Positions 20,931 to 32,638 are shown, counted from the first letter of the stretch. The stretch: DNA of 64,000 nucleotides from Balamuthia mandrillaris (GCA_031835245.1 JAVKOQ010000056.1:176001-240000); one strand, 5' to 3'. Numbers and translations are program-made. Notes: generated by a model not told the origin, from the letters alone.

Positions 20931-23095
20931 ATGGACGACCCTTTCTTCATCTCCGAAAACGCCGCCAGGAAGCGAAAGCGAGGGAGAAGAGATGACGATG
21001 AGGCAGAAGATGAAGGTGAGTGACACTCTTGTGAAAAGTTTTTTTTTTGCGGTACCGTTGATCCTTCCTTCTTTTTTATTTTTCTTGCCGGGCATGACAG
21101 TGGGAGCGCTAGACGTGTCCGACAATGAAGACTCAGAAGAAGAGGAAGAGGAAGACAAATATGCAGATGAGACGCCTGATGAGAAGCGTATACGGCTTGC
21201 ACAACAGTACGTCCAGAAGCTGCAACAACAGGCTGTTGAGGAAGATGAAGAGGAAGAAGGCTTTATGAGAAGACGCTTGAAGCAGGATGCGGTGTGTACA
21301 CTCCTCTCTCTCTCTCTCTCTGTCTACTGGTTCGGTCGGACTGACTGTGAGAGTTATTAGCTTGAAGCGGCTGGCAAGGCCCGTTTCCAGATCGCCACTA
21401 AGGTTTTTTTTCTCTCGTCTTTACTGCTCTGCTCTCTTTCTCTTTGGCTCTCTCTCTTCTCGTGCTTGCATTTGCTCTGTTCGTGTTTTTTCACTCTGCT
21501 TCGCTCTCTGTTCGCGAACTCCACTCTCTCACACTCTCGCTTCCCTCCGCTCTCTCTTCCTCTCTATCTCTCGCCTCTCTCGCTCGCTCTCTCGCTCTTC
21601 TCCCTCTTTGCTGTCTCCTGTTGTCAACAAAAGGTGGCAGCGTTGGAGGTGAAACCCGGTCGGAGGCTAAAAGCACATAGCCTGTCTCCTACATGCGTGG
21701 CTCTCACTGAAGATGGAAACACAGCCTTTTCTGGTGGAAAGGACTGTCACGTTATTCAATGTAAGCCTTTTCAATGTTGTGCGCTACTGGCTCTTTGTTC
21801 GCTTTGCTTACTTGCAAAAATGACTACAGACGACGTTGAAACTGGGAAAAAATACTTCTACTATGGGCGGAGAAGCAGAAACAACATGAAAAAGGGTGAA
21901 AAGGTAACGGGGCACATTGGACACGTTTTGGCTGTCGCTGTCTCCTCTGATGGCAATCTGTTGGCCAGCGGCGGCGTCGATAAGATTATTCGCGTGTGGG
22001 ATACACGTTCTCACACTCTTGTGGACACACTCAAAGGTCACAGAAATCATGTTACGGTTCGTTTTTTTTCATTTCCTGTTGTCGTTCTTGCCTTGCCTTA
22101 TCTTTATTACAAGCATTTCTTATCATTTCGGTGCCTGTTCTGTCTTTTGTTTTTCTTTCTTAACTTAGGGCCACTAAACTTATCCCTTTGTTTTTTAAAA
22201 CACAAACTAGGGCCTAACATTCCGGAAAGGCACCCACGAGCTCTTCTCAGCATCAAAGGACATGACAGTGAAAGCCTGGAACGCGGACGAGATGACCTAC
22301 CTGGAGACCCTCTTTGGGCATCAAGGTGCCATCAACGCCGTCGACGCAGGCACAAGGGAGCAGGTGGTCTCCTGCGGGGAGGACGCCACCACTCGCCTCT
22401 GGAAGATCGTGGAGGAAACGCACTTGATCTACCGGGTGCCGCCGCAGCAAGACGGAGCCAACCTGGAGTGCCTGGCCATGCTCAACGACCAGAACTGGGT
22501 AACGGGCTCCCAGCAAGGATACCTCTCTCTGTGGAACGTTGGCCAGAAGAAACCCTGGGGAGAGGCTTCGGACGCTCACGATCCCCTTCGGCCGGTCGTC
22601 TCCATTCTGGAAGAAGAGCAAGAACATGAAGCAAATCACAAAACGGACCAGAAACAAGCGATGATTGCTCAGCCGCCAAAGAAGAAGCAGAAAGAGGAAG
22701 CTCCCCCTTCCTTACTCTATGCCAATGGACAACCAAACGGGAGCGGTTCCTCTTCAAAGCATCAACAAGAAGGAGAGGAGGACTCTTCCTCCCTTCCTCC
22801 TCCAAGGTATTGGGTGACGTCGGTGGCTACCTGCAGGAACACGGACGTGCTGGCCTCTGGCTCCCACGACGGCACCATTCGCCTGTGGAGAGCCAACAGA
22901 AGGAAAGGCAGGGATAGGAGCCTTTGCTTGGTTCAGAAGGTGCCCATGGTGGGCTTTGTCAATGGGTTGGCCTTTGGTCCCTCTGGTCGATTTTTGGTGG
23001 CGGCGGTGGGGCAGGAGCATCGCATGGGGCGATGGCAGCGTGTGCCGGAAGCTCGCAACGGACTCCATATCATCCCGCTTCTCTCCGATACATAA
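20931..23095 (+). CDS. RRP9: U3 snoRNP protein Rrp9 / U3-55K (WD40)
   Basis: Rrp9 is a WD40 protein of the U3 snoRNP and acts in nucleolar pre-18S rRNA processing. ATG 20931 opens MDDPFFISENAARKRKRG, a basic N-terminus, followed by an acidic exon and the family block TPDEKRIRLAQQYVQKLQQ. WD repeats follow: LSPTCVALTEDGNTAFSGGK with DCHVIQWD, GHIGHVLAVAVSSDGNLLAS with IIRVWDTRS, the KGTHELFSASKDMTVKAWN repeat, GHQGAINAVDAG with ATTRLWKI, LNDQNWVTGSQQGYLSLWN, and DVLASGSHDGTIRLWRAN. The C-terminus VAAVGQEHRMGRW and ARNGLHIIPL is diagnostic of Rrp9. There are about six introns. A Lys/Glu/Ser-rich insert (about 22600-22790) splits the late propeller, which is longer than usual. Confidence 0.92.
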
Positions 23096-23218
23096 TAATA
23101 ATGCCCTTCCTACAACAAACAAAAAGAAAAAAAAAGCCAAGAGGAAGAAGAAAGCCTTACTATTTTTTCTCTCTCTCTCTCTCTCTTGCAACGAGGGAAA
23201 GGAGGTGAATCCGTTGAG
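23096..23218. other. Short convergent intergenic spacer
   Basis: The 3' ends of Rrp9 (+) and the HORMA gene (-) meet here. It holds an A-rich run and a (CT)n run at about 23168-23188; no gene. Confidence 0.6.
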
Positions 23219-26060
23219 CTAGCAAGTTCTGGGTTTCTTTGTTTGTTGTTGATGTAACGGCTTCTTGATGACGCTGCACTTCTTTTGCTCACAGTTGGGA
23301 TCATCGTCGGTTGGAGGAGGCACCGCTCGTTCTTGCGCCTGCGAAGATGGGGCTGCCTTTCTCTTTCGCAAAGATTTTTTGGGGAAAGCGGAGCGTGTGG
23401 CTTTACTGTTGTTCCCTTTGTACACATGTACTTTGTCCTCGTCATCATCGTCTTCCACTTTGTCTTCTTCCTCTGCTTTATTGTTAGGCTGATGGGGCGC
23501 GTTCGTCAACCAATGTTGAACCTTGTCCTGCTGAACAAGGAATCGTCCTGTTAACATGGGATAAGTAAGCTCTTCCTGCTGACGCGATCAATGAAGATAA
23601 GTTTACCAGTGCGACGGCGCCCTGATGGAACTGCTATAAGCTCCTCCCTTTCCATTCGCGCAAGTATTCCCTTTTTTTTTTTTTTTTTTTTTAAGGTCTC
23701 TGATGTTATGATGTGCTGCTGCATGTAATGCTTTAACAAGTAGAATGTACCTTAACGGTCACGGCAGGGACCTTCCAAGTTGCGAGTTTTGCTTGAAGCT
23801 TCGTAGCACTAAGGGATTCCTGTTTTTTTTAAAGCCAATAGATTCACAGTTAACATCAAGACATAACAAAAGTAGGGCCAGTCATACCTCCGTTTTGATA
23901 GCTGGTTGAAGCAATGAAAAAAAAACAGGTGAGCATAACAATGAGGTCATGACAGAGACAAAAACATAAGAATGAAACCTTGAACAGCTCTGAAAAACAT
24001 TGCATTGTCATCGGTTGTCATAGGCTTGTCAGCCGCTGAAGGAGCGAGGAATCTTCCGTTGCTCCCTTTCGCTAGAACACCTCCCCTTAGCATGCGCTCC
24101 AAATATTCTGAGGTATTTTGTCATAAGAAAGCAACGACAAGAAAGCAAATGCGCAAATGTATGTACCCGATAAAACGTTTGACGTCAAGGATGGAAAGAG
24201 AACCTTTAATCGAGAGATCGTTACCGGTTTATCTAGTTGCTTAAGAACCTTCTCTTTGAATCCTGCTCATCCGAATTGTTATCAAAGGCTGCTGTTGGAC
24301 AAGATTGGATGCATACCTTCAAAACTGACTGCATTAACATTCTCTGCTGCTTCTTCTTGTTCCTCATCTTCCTCTTCGTCGACATGATCATCGACTTCTT
24401 CAGCGTCATCAGCAGAACTGTCGGACGTATCGCTCTCACCGCTGTCCTCGATGCAGTACTTCCTGTTGGGTAATGGTTGGCTCATCGGCTCCTCGTCAAT
24501 AGAGTCATCAAAGCTATCTACAGTCTACAGCAAACAAAATTGAATGAGCAATCGCTCCTCAGATTCAACCCTAGTCTTGTGTGTGAATGTACCGTCTTTA
24601 TGCGTAAGTTGAGCGTATGAAATGATGTATTTATCTCTCCAACTTTCAGCTTTACGGGCTCCGCCTCAAAATGAAGTGATTCTTCGTGGGAGGCACTATG
24701 AAAGAACTATGTACGAAGTTAAGCCCTCAACCGTTCAAACCAATGACAAATCAAACTAACCTTCGGCTCATAATCCACCGGAGTGATTTCTATCAGCAGA
24801 ACAGAGGTTAGAACTGACAGAGACAAGAATGAAACTGACTGACAGAAAGAAAGTTGACAGGCTAAGAGAGAAGAGAGCGAGAGCGAGAACGGTACTGTCG
24901 TAATATAGAAGTTTCATAGTAATAAAACGAGCATCTGTTGCAAAGAATGGTTAGGCAAAATCTTCAGCGAAACTCTGTAAGATGAGTTTTGAAAAAGGCT
25001 AACCTGGCAAGGGCTTAAGTGTTTGAGAAATTGTAACAAGGTTTCTAAGGCAACTGACGGTAGATTTCTTTATCTGATCTTTCGTTATCTGAGCTGGACT
25101 TTGTACTTTAACTTGCGCTCTTTGTCCGCCTCCTGTTCGTCTCATGTCAACCGAGATATCTGCATTCTCGCCATATGTGAAACGAACTGATTTGGCTTGT
25201 TAGGATAGTAGCAGATGACAGAGGAGGACGAGAATGCTGCGCACAATAGTAGCATTCCACGAGCGTATTTGGCTTGGTTGGGTCAAGATATATTCCAAAG
25301 ATCTGTATGCAAAATGAGTGAAAGCGAACTCTGTAAACCAACAGCAGGACAAGAGAGTGGGTAGGAATGGACGCACCATTGCACGAAGGTACTTTTTCGA
25401 TAGAGCATCAAATAATCCATCTAAGGGAAGAGGTATTACTGACGCAAAAAAAAAACGAACACTTGTGTTACAGAGGAACTGTTACCTTCAATCCAATTAC
25501 ACAAAAGTTTGGCTTCCTCGTTGCTTGGATAAAGAGACTTGATGTTTATACCTGCCAGCGCTGTAGCGGAAGGAGTAAAGGTTGGTTTGGTTAGCGAAAA
25601 CAATTACGACGATCAGATGTCTCGAAGTGCGAACCTTTGTCTCGAAAGCAGTCCTTTAATTAAAGAAGAGTTGAAAAAGTTATGAGCAAGCAGAGACGTG
25701 AAAGAAAACAATAGCGTAGAGATGTTTGGTTGGTACCTCTGGAAAAAGGTGTCGAAGGTAAGCGATGGTGCTCACTGCAGTCTAGTGTTTTTGGCCAACA
25801 ACAAAAACGAGTAGAAAAAAGGTTTAAACATAAAATTCCACCAACACCAAACAAACACAAACAACTAGCGAAGAATCCTGAGAAGTACCCTCAACAAGTT
25901 TCGCATCAACGTTAAGGACTGGGTTTGCGTTGGCGTCTCCTGTCGCACCTGTTGTAAGACAGACTACACAACCAAAGTATTTTTAAAAAAACGCAAACGT
26001 GTGTTCAAACGGAGCAACCGCACGCAAAACATTACCATGGTAAAAAAAAAGCTCGCGTTC
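23219..26060 (-). CDS. HORMA-domain meiotic axis protein (Hop1/ASY1/HORMAD-like)
   Basis: Hop1-type proteins line meiotic chromosome axes and promote interhomolog recombination. Reading the minus strand from about 25950, short exons give QSLTLMRNLLRVLLRILR, TIAYLRHLFPE, INIKSLYPSNEEAKLLCNWI, LFDALSKKYLRAMV, FGIYLDPTKPNTLVECY, ITKDQIKKSTVSCLRNLVTI with SQTLKPLP, and EITPVDYEPK. These match HORMAD1 blocks (the YLRGIFPE, DALQKKYLR and TPPDYQPP segments) in order. A Glu/Asp-rich linker follows (about 24280-24470), then EYLERMLRGGVLAKGSNGRF and ILARMEREELIAVPSGRRR, which look like winged-helix pieces of the Hop1/ASY1 C-terminal region. The last exon is acidic then Lys-rich. The first exon is not resolved: an in-frame stop lies just upstream of QSLTLM, so a start exon should lie near 26040-26170. 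More than ten introns. Confidence 0.78.
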
Positions 26061-26587
26061 CTCACCCAAGGCTAGGCTATTCAGCTGTGCAAAGCGTCTC
26101 ACCACCTACAAGCTTCGCGTTGCGTGCTCTTGCTGCTTCTTCTGCAGTTCTCCTTCCAAAAGAAACGAAAAAAAAAGTTTGGCGCGTGCTACGTTTTTTC
26201 CTTGTCAACGAAAAAACGTAGCACGCGCTCTCACTGTCACTCGTCCACACAGTGTGTCAGTCTAGCATGTGTGCAATTGTGTGTGTGTGTTGGTGTGTTT
26301 GTTTGCAGCGGTGGGTTACAAAGCAGGCCCTTTTAGTTTGGGGGAAAAATGGCGGGAGAAAAGGGTTCAGTCCCCTTTTCTTTTTTTTTTTTTTTGCTTT
26401 GTCGACTAAAAAGGATAATATCGATGATTTGTAAATTAATTGGGAAACTGTTGATTGGTTGGATTTATCGATAAGGCACACAGAGCGAGAGAGAGAGAGA
26501 GAGAGAGAGAGAAGAGAGAAGGGCTACTAAGGAGCGTGTTTGTTATGTAACATTATTTAACACATAAACAAAAAAGAGTGTGTTCTC
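26061..26587. other. Intergenic with perfect hairpin and (GA)n run
   Basis: Between the HORMA gene 5' end and the VKOR gene 3' end. It contains the hairpin at 26182-26228, a GT-rich run (about 26278-26300), a TGTCGACT near 26399, and (GA)n at about 26486-26512. No open frame is convincing; a first exon of the HORMA gene may be hidden at the low-coordinate end. Confidence 0.45.
26182..26228. repeat. Perfect 18-bp inverted repeat, 11-nt loop
   Basis: The left arm GCGCGTGCTACGTTTTTT (26182-26199) is exactly complementary to the right arm at 26211-26228. It is GC-rich at the base and A/T-rich at the loop side. It sits upstream of the HORMA gene, so it could be a regulatory palindrome or RNA hairpin. 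Confidence 0.85.
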
Positions 26588-27899
26588 TTAGTTGCTGTCT
26601 TCCACACAGCCAATCCAAGTCATCAGTTCAGAGGGGCTAGTGACGCCCGTTCGTCGCTGCTTCTCCTTCCCAGTTGCTAGATCGACTTTGATCCACGTGG
26701 GAAACTTCTGTATACCCTGCGCTCTGCACCTCGCCTCCTCTTTCTCGCAGTCAATGTAGTTGACCATGTGCCAAACCCCTCTTGCCTTCAGGATACTCTT
26801 CTGCTTTTGGCAGTAGGAGCAATATTCGGCGCCCCACATTTGCAACGCCCTGCCTTTCTCCGAGTCGAAGCAACGCTCCAACGGCGACCGCGTGTCTTCT
26901 TCCACCACTTCCATTCGTTGTTCCTCCTCTCCTTCTTGTGCCTCTCCTCCTGTTTCCCCTTCTCTGTCATCCTCTTCCTCTTCCAATTCTTCTTCATCCA
27001 TGTATTCTTCATCTTGGTCAACGATTGGTGGAAGGTCTTCCGTTGCTCCACGAGATGACAAAGGCGATGACTCAGCTACACCTTGGTATGATGAAGCAAG
27101 CACCGGCAAGTTGAAGAACAAGACAGGCAGAACTAAGAGCATGATGAGCAAGGGTGCGTAGGGCTTCAGGGCTTGAATGAAGCCCTCTGTGGAGGGCCGA
27201 CCGGGCAGCTTGTTGTATAGCTTCACGCTGAGAAAGATGATAAGGCCAATGAGGACATGGATGAGGGTGCACATCGGACACATCACTCTCAGATAGAGCT
27301 CCACTCCTAACAAATAGACCTTTGTGAAGAACGAACGTGAGAAGAGAATGAAAAAGAGACTAGCAAGAGAGCGACGAGCAGAGAAACATCCTGATGGACG
27401 CTTTCGCTGAGAAAAAGACAGAAAGCAGGAAAAGTTTACCACAAAAACGCCACCAGAGAGAGCCCACAGAAGAATGGCAGTGATGAAGTAGGCAAAGTGC
27501 CCATCGAACAAAAGCGTCCGCCACACAAAGAACAGAAGGATGAGATTCCACACGAGGCCGAACGCAGCTGAGGGCAACACAAAAAAAAAAGTGATCAGAA
27601 ATCACGAAAAAGAACTTCATCAGTGATGGAAAGACACAAGAACAAAAGACCAGGCGACTAAGGATGTATTTCGTACCAATGGGAACGCCAAAGAAAAGGG
27701 AGTAGGGGCCCTTGTTGATGGTGGTGCAGGAGATGGCGGAAGAGATGTCGCAAGAGGAAGGACCCTCCGCGTACTTCTCTTTCAGCAGGACCAGCGAAAT
27801 CAAACTGCCAACGAAGCCCAAGATGAACAAAAAGAAAAGGGGCTGCCGCGACCGCTCCAGCACGTAATTCTTGGTTTCATCGTCTTTGGTAGCTATCAT
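26588..27899 (-). CDS. VKOR-thioredoxin fusion membrane oxidoreductase
   Basis: VKOR-family enzymes sit in a membrane and pass electrons from thioredoxin-like partners to quinone, driving disulfide formation. ATG 27899 gives MIATKDDETKNYVLERSRQP, then the first TM helix FLFILGFVGSLISLVLL. The loop S-C-D-I-S-S-A-I-S-C-T has the conserved Cys pair, followed by KGPYSLFFGVPIGT. The remaining helices include WNLILLFFVWRTLLF and a catalytic C-P-M-C in LYLRVMCPMCTLIHV. After a further TM span (LLIMLLVLPVLFFNLPVL) comes an acidic linker, then a thioredoxin-like domain with W-G-A-E-Y-C-S-Y-C and FPTWIKVDL. The same fusion is known in bacteria and in plant LTO1. Introns lie at about 27677-27567, 27435-27405 and 27400-27311. 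Location (ER, plastid-like or mitochondrial) is not decided by the sequence. Confidence 0.9.
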
Positions 27900-28341
27900 T
27901 TTTCTTTGTGCGCAGCTCTTGCAAGGGAAAAGAAGAACAAGAAGAAGAACAAGAAGCAAAAGAGACAGAGAAAGAGAGAGAACAGCGTCGCTGTGATCCA
28001 GGACAACAAACAAACACCAAGAAGAAACTGTTTGTTCGCTTTTCCTGTCTCTTTTTGCTGTCGACGAGATGCCTTTTCTCAGCGATATTTCTTCCGAATT
28101 TCAAAGTCCCCGATTGCTGATGTCATCATCGATCGTCGACATTTATCCGTCCAAATTACACCCTGCAGAGATTGTAATCAGATTGTCCTCGGTTTGGGTT
28201 CCAATAAGAAAAAGAAAGAAAGGCATAACGGAAGAGGAAGCGAAGAGCGGAGAAGCGGAAGCATCGAAGGGGTACCGTTCTTTTTTTAAAAAAAAAAAAA
28301 ACACCTTCCCGGCAGGCGACCAAAGACGAATAGCATAAGAC
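27900..28341. promoter_or_regulatory. Divergent promoter between VKOR fusion and four-TM protein
   Basis: 442 bp between divergent ATGs. Two GTCGAC sites are present, TGTCGAC at 28059-28065 and CGTCGACA at 28134-28141. No further gene is seen; open frames here are A-rich low complexity. Confidence 0.45.
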
Positions 28342-28833
28342 ATGAACTTCAAAAAGCTGATGAACAACATGTCCAACATGGGCTTCTGGGGGGTGCTGAC
28401 CCTCTACCACATGGCCTACAGCATGCTCTTTGGCCTCTTCCTCTTCTTCTTCCCCAGGCAGGTGGCCAGCCACTTCCTCAAGGCCAGCGTCTACGAGGAC
28501 GTGATGAGCGCCACCGTCGACGTGCTGCCCCACATCACCCGCATGCTGGGCGTGCACCTGGTGGCCGTGGGCCTGCTCTTCCGCGTGTTTGGCAGCGTCA
28601 CGGACCCCAAGGCCCGGAACCGGGTGGCCATCTTTGCGCTCTGCTACTCCTCCCTGCCCTTCCTGCTGGACTGCTACAACCTCTACATCTCCACCAGCAT
28701 CTTTGCCAAGGGCGGCCTGCTCTTCACCATCTTCTGCCAGCTGGTGGGCATGGTCCTCTGCTGCACCTTCTTTGTGCTGCAAAACAACCACCCCGATCGG
28801 ACCGCCACCGACAGCAGGAAAAAGAGAAGTTAA
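28342..28833 (+). CDS. Small four-TM membrane protein, function unknown
   Basis: A single-exon frame of 163 residues. I do not recognise a family. Four hydrophobic helices are visible: about residues 18-38 (LTLYHMAYSMLFGLFLFFF), 64-84 (HITRMLGVHLVAVGLLFRVF), 93-113 (RVAIFALCYSSLPFLLDCYN) and 122-145 (GGLLFTIFCQLVGMVLCCTFF), with a basic tail KKRS that could act as an ER-retrieval signal. It is one of the few intronless genes here, and almost every third codon position is C or G, far more than in neighbouring genes. That may mean strong expression or a different history. It stands head-to-head with the VKOR fusion gene, 442 bp apart. Confidence 0.65.
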   Translation: MNFKKLMNNMSNMGFWGVLTLYHMAYSMLFGLFLFFFPRQVASHFLKASVYEDVMSATVDVLPHITRMLGVHLVAVGLLFRVFGSVTDPKARNRVAIFALCYSSLPFLLDCYNLYISTSIFAKGGLLFTIFCQLVGMVLCCTFFVLQNNHPDRTATDSRKKRS

Positions 28834-29204
28834 AAGAGAGAGAGAGAGACCTCTTTTTTTTTGTTTTTGTGTTTTTTCCCGCCTTTTTTTTTTTTTAATG
28901 GTTCTTCTCCTTCTGCTTTTCCCCTTGAGTGTTAAAGCGAGTGCACTGCTGTGTTTGTTGTTTGCTCTTTTTTTTTTTCTGGATGGAGAATGGACACTCG
29001 GCCCAACAAAAGTTTTGGTTTTGTTTTTTTCTTCTTTTTTTTTTTTATTCGCGAGAGAGAGAGAAGAGAGAGAGAGAGAGAAGGGGAGGAGAGAGGCGTT
29101 CTTCTATTCTTTTTTCTTTTGGTTTTTATTTTGTTTTTATTTATTTATTATTTATTATTTATTATATTTTATTTTAGTTTATTTTATTTATTTGCCGCAA
29201 GACG
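28834..29204. other. T-rich spacer before GatA
   Basis: Mostly T/A homopolymer runs, a (GA)n block at about 29052-29080 and TTTATT repeats at about 29130-29190. It presumably holds the 3' UTR of the four-TM gene and the GatA promoter. No gene. Confidence 0.6.
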
Positions 29205-29722
29205 ATGAGTTTGGGACGAGGAAGAAGCACGACAGTCCTCCTGCGGAAAGAGGGGGGAGGAGGAGGAGGAACCTCTTGGCTGGCCTCATGGAGGAGGGCG
29301 AAGGAACGACGTTCCTCCTGTTGGGGCTGCCAACCACAGCACCAGCGCCCCCCTCGGCTGCTGTACACCACCTCGGCCTCGGCGAGAGAGGAGGAAGTGG
29401 TGTCCTGGTCGATGAGCGCGCTGTTGGAGCGCTTGGAAGAGGGCAGCACCACCGCGGAGGAAGTGGTCACCGCCTGCTTGAAGCGCATGCGCCAAACGCG
29501 CCCCCTCAACGCCTTCATCTCAACCGCCAGCGAGGAAGAAGTGCTCCTCTCCGCTCGCAACTCGGATCAGAGGCGTCGTCTTTATCGGCCGCAGGCAGAG
29601 GACCCAGAAGGCAGCGCCAAGATTGGACGGCTGGAAGGAGTGCCTATCGCCATCAAAGACTCTTTTTGTACGAAAGACCTACCAACCACGTGCGCCTCTC
29701 GCATGCTCAAAGGTTTCACTCG

Positions 29723-29753
<31 letters not shown>

Positions 29754-31517
29754 TTCTCTGTCGTTCTCTGTCGTTCTCTTCTCTTCGTTGCTCTTCTTCT
29801 TGTTCGCTCTCTCTCTCTCTCTCTCTCTCTTGCTTCTTGAGTCAGCTAATCGATTCCTGTTTTATATTTCCACCTCGTTTGTGTTTTAACAACGAAAGAC
29901 TTTGTGCCTCACTATGATGCCAAAGTGGTGGAAGCTCTGCGCAAGCAGGGAGCCATCATCCTTGGCAAGACCAACATGGACGAGTTCTCGATGGGCTCTG
30001 CCAACACCTACAGCCACTTTGGCCCGGCCATCAACCCGCACTCACCACCGGGCGCGCCCTACGTGGCCGGCGGCAGCAGCGGCGGCAGCGCTGTTGCTGT
30101 GGCCAGCAACGCCTCCTTTGCGTAAGTGCTCTCTCTTGTTCTTCTCTTGTCTTTCTGCTTTCTGCGATCGATCCCGCCCTACTTTTCTTCGGTGTGCTTC
30201 CTTCTCTCGTTTTGATCATCATCCTCTCCTCTTCCTTCTTTGTTTAGTGCATTAGGAGCGGACACGGGAGGATCGGTGCGTCTTCCGGCGGCTTATTGTG
30301 GAGTGGTGGGGCTGAAGCCTTCGTACGGGCGGGTATCACGATGGGGGTTGGTCGCCTTTGGAAGTTCCTTAGACACGCCTGGCCTCTTCACCAAGTCCGT
30401 TGAGGATGCTGCAATCATGCTAGGTTGGTTTGGTTTTTCTTCTTTGTTCTCGTATCTTCTTCATGTCTTCTCTGTGGAGAAAGAGGTTAACAAAACATGA
30501 AAATATAGAGACCATAGCAGGAGAAGATCCGCGAGACTCAACAAGTGTGTCCAGGGAGGTACCTTCCTATCGGAAAGAATTGCGGCTTGCCTACGAGAAT
30601 GCTGCGAAGGACGGCAAACCGTTGTCAGGGATGAGGGTGGGGCTTCCCACGGAGTGCCTGGTGAAGGAGCTGTCCCAGGAGATTAAGGAGGTATGGGAGG
30701 AGGGAGCGGAGAAGCTGGCCGAGATGGGGGCGGAGGTGGTGGAGGTCTCCTTGCCGCGTACACAGTACGCCTTGCCTGCGTACTATATCCTTGCTCCTGC
30801 TGAGGCTTCCTCCAATCTCGCTCGTTATGACGGATTGCGATATGGTATTCTTTTCTCTCTTCTCTGCTGCACGCTTCTTTCGTTTTTGCTTCCGTTATCT
30901 TCTCTAATTCTCTCACTCCTCTCTGTCTTTTCTCCTCTTTTCTCTTCCACCTAACCCATTGTAATGTTACGTGCATAGGTTTCCGCTCTTCCAATAACCA
31001 AAGCGTGGCACCATCTCTGCAGGAAGTCTATTCAAACACACGGTCAGAAGGCTTTGGGGAGGAGGTCCAACGCAGAGTGCTGCTGGGTACCTTTGTGCTG
31101 TCCCGACGATTGTACGATAGCTATTACCGCAAGGCCCAACAGGTCAGGCGCTTGGTGCTGCAAGACTTTGAGCAGGTCTTTGAGTCGGGGGTGCACGCCA
31201 TCCTGCAGCCCACCGCCACCTCCTCTGCTTTTCCTCTGGACTCCAAGTTGGAGCCACTGGCCATGTATACCAACGATATCATGACCATTCCTGCAAGCTT
31301 GGCGGGTACCTATCGCTTTATCCTTTTTTTCTTCTTCGTTGTCACCTGTTAACAGCGTTAAAAACTCATAAACGCAATAGGATTACCCGCTATCTCGGTT
31401 CCGTTCTCGGCGTCAAAGAAGACGGGAATGCCTTTGGCTTTGCAGCTTATCGGCAAATATATGGACGAAGTGACCGTTCTCCGAGCGGCCAAAGCATTGG
31501 AACAGAAATTAAGATGA
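29205..31517 (+). CDS. Glutamyl-tRNA(Gln) amidotransferase subunit A, mitochondrial (GatA/QRSL1)
   Basis: GatA is the amidase subunit of the GatCAB complex that turns Glu-tRNA(Gln) into Gln-tRNA(Gln) in mitochondria. ATG 29205 starts an Arg/Ser/Gly-rich, acid-poor leader of about 60 residues that fits a mitochondrial import signal. The amidase signature is intact: catalytic Lys in [10 protein letters not shown], the Gly/Ser loop [12 protein letters not shown], and the nucleophile region [16 protein letters not shown] with [13 protein letters not shown]. Other family blocks are [30 protein letters not shown], and the C-terminal GLPAISVPF and [12 protein letters not shown]. Six exons are separated by introns at about 29713-29898, 30123-30246, 30423-30506, 30843-30977 and 31305-31379, most CT-rich. 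No GatB or GatC is in the window. Confidence 0.95.
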
Positions 31518-31583
31518 AAAAAGGTCACAACAACAAAATATATTCTATTCGGTTACTTCTATGAGCGGTGCTGTACAATGAAG

Positions 31584-31620
<37 letters not shown>

Positions 31621-31664
31621 CAAGATAGAGAGGAGGTTAACATTACGAAATGCTTGTTCAACAT
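31518..31664. repeat. Convergent spacer with (GA)n
   Basis: Between the 3' ends of GatA (+) and the clamp gene (-). The main content is an AG dinucleotide run at about 31588-31617. Confidence 0.6.
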
Positions 31665-32638
31665 CAAAGAGACAAGCATACCCAAGAAAAAGTTGAGGGC
31701 GCCCATTCTCTCCAATCTATAGCTAAGCGAAAGAGGTGATTCTGGACCCCTGATGGTGTTTGGAGAAGTTCAGCATCATACAAACGTACACTAAAAAACT
31801 AGGAAAGAACTTACAGTTGCAGTAAGATAAACTCTGCTTCAGGTAAACGAGCAGTGCCTTTGGCCATTTTCGCGAAGTAGGAAAACTTGAACATATCAGA
31901 GTATGGCTCTTGACACTGGACCGCAATGCCATCCCCGTTTTTTTTGCTGATAAACACTTTGCCTGCCACCATTTCGCTCACCACTGCAAAGAAGAAGTTC
32001 AACAGCAAGAAAGTGACCACTCGCTTGTAGCTGTTACCTTCTAAAGTTAGTTCTTCATCTGAAACGGCAATTCTCAACTGTTCTCCGAGTCCTTGGAGTT
32101 CCGTGCAACTGCTGGCAAGAACGCTAGTAGGCATCAATATTTCTGAAAGAAAAGCAAAAGAGACATCGTTAACATTACTAAGGAATGTGTTTCGATGAGC
32201 TTTTCTACCACAACAGTATTCTCTGTCCGGCATTGAGATTCGTTCTTGGTCGAGGACAATCTGGCAGATCTTTGAGAAGCAAAGCAAATCAAGTCAGCAT
32301 CAGCTTATGCTTGTGTTTGTGCAAGAAACAAACCTTGTATTCGCTCTTTTTCTCCAGAACGCCACTCTTCAGGATACTCTATTTGTGGATTTTTAAAAAA
32401 GAAAAGGTGAGCTAACGTCGCTTGGTGAAGACAGAATGCACAAGCGTTCCACTACCACGTTGAATGTGTCGTCCTCGTCCTTCAAAGAAAATACGACCAT
32501 GTCGTCCGCCTTTACATGTTTTAACACTGCAAAGAAAGAAAGCTATTTAAGCGCTACTGAAGAAACCCAGGCATTGAACGATGGTACCATTGTGCAACAA
32601 TTTCAAACGCAAACCAACTGTAATCAAGTCCCTTCCAC

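Noticed and set aside
28156-28791. 211-codon minus-strand frame, His/Val/Glu-rich
   Set aside because: Antisense of the GC3-rich four-TM gene; composition is the expected mirror.
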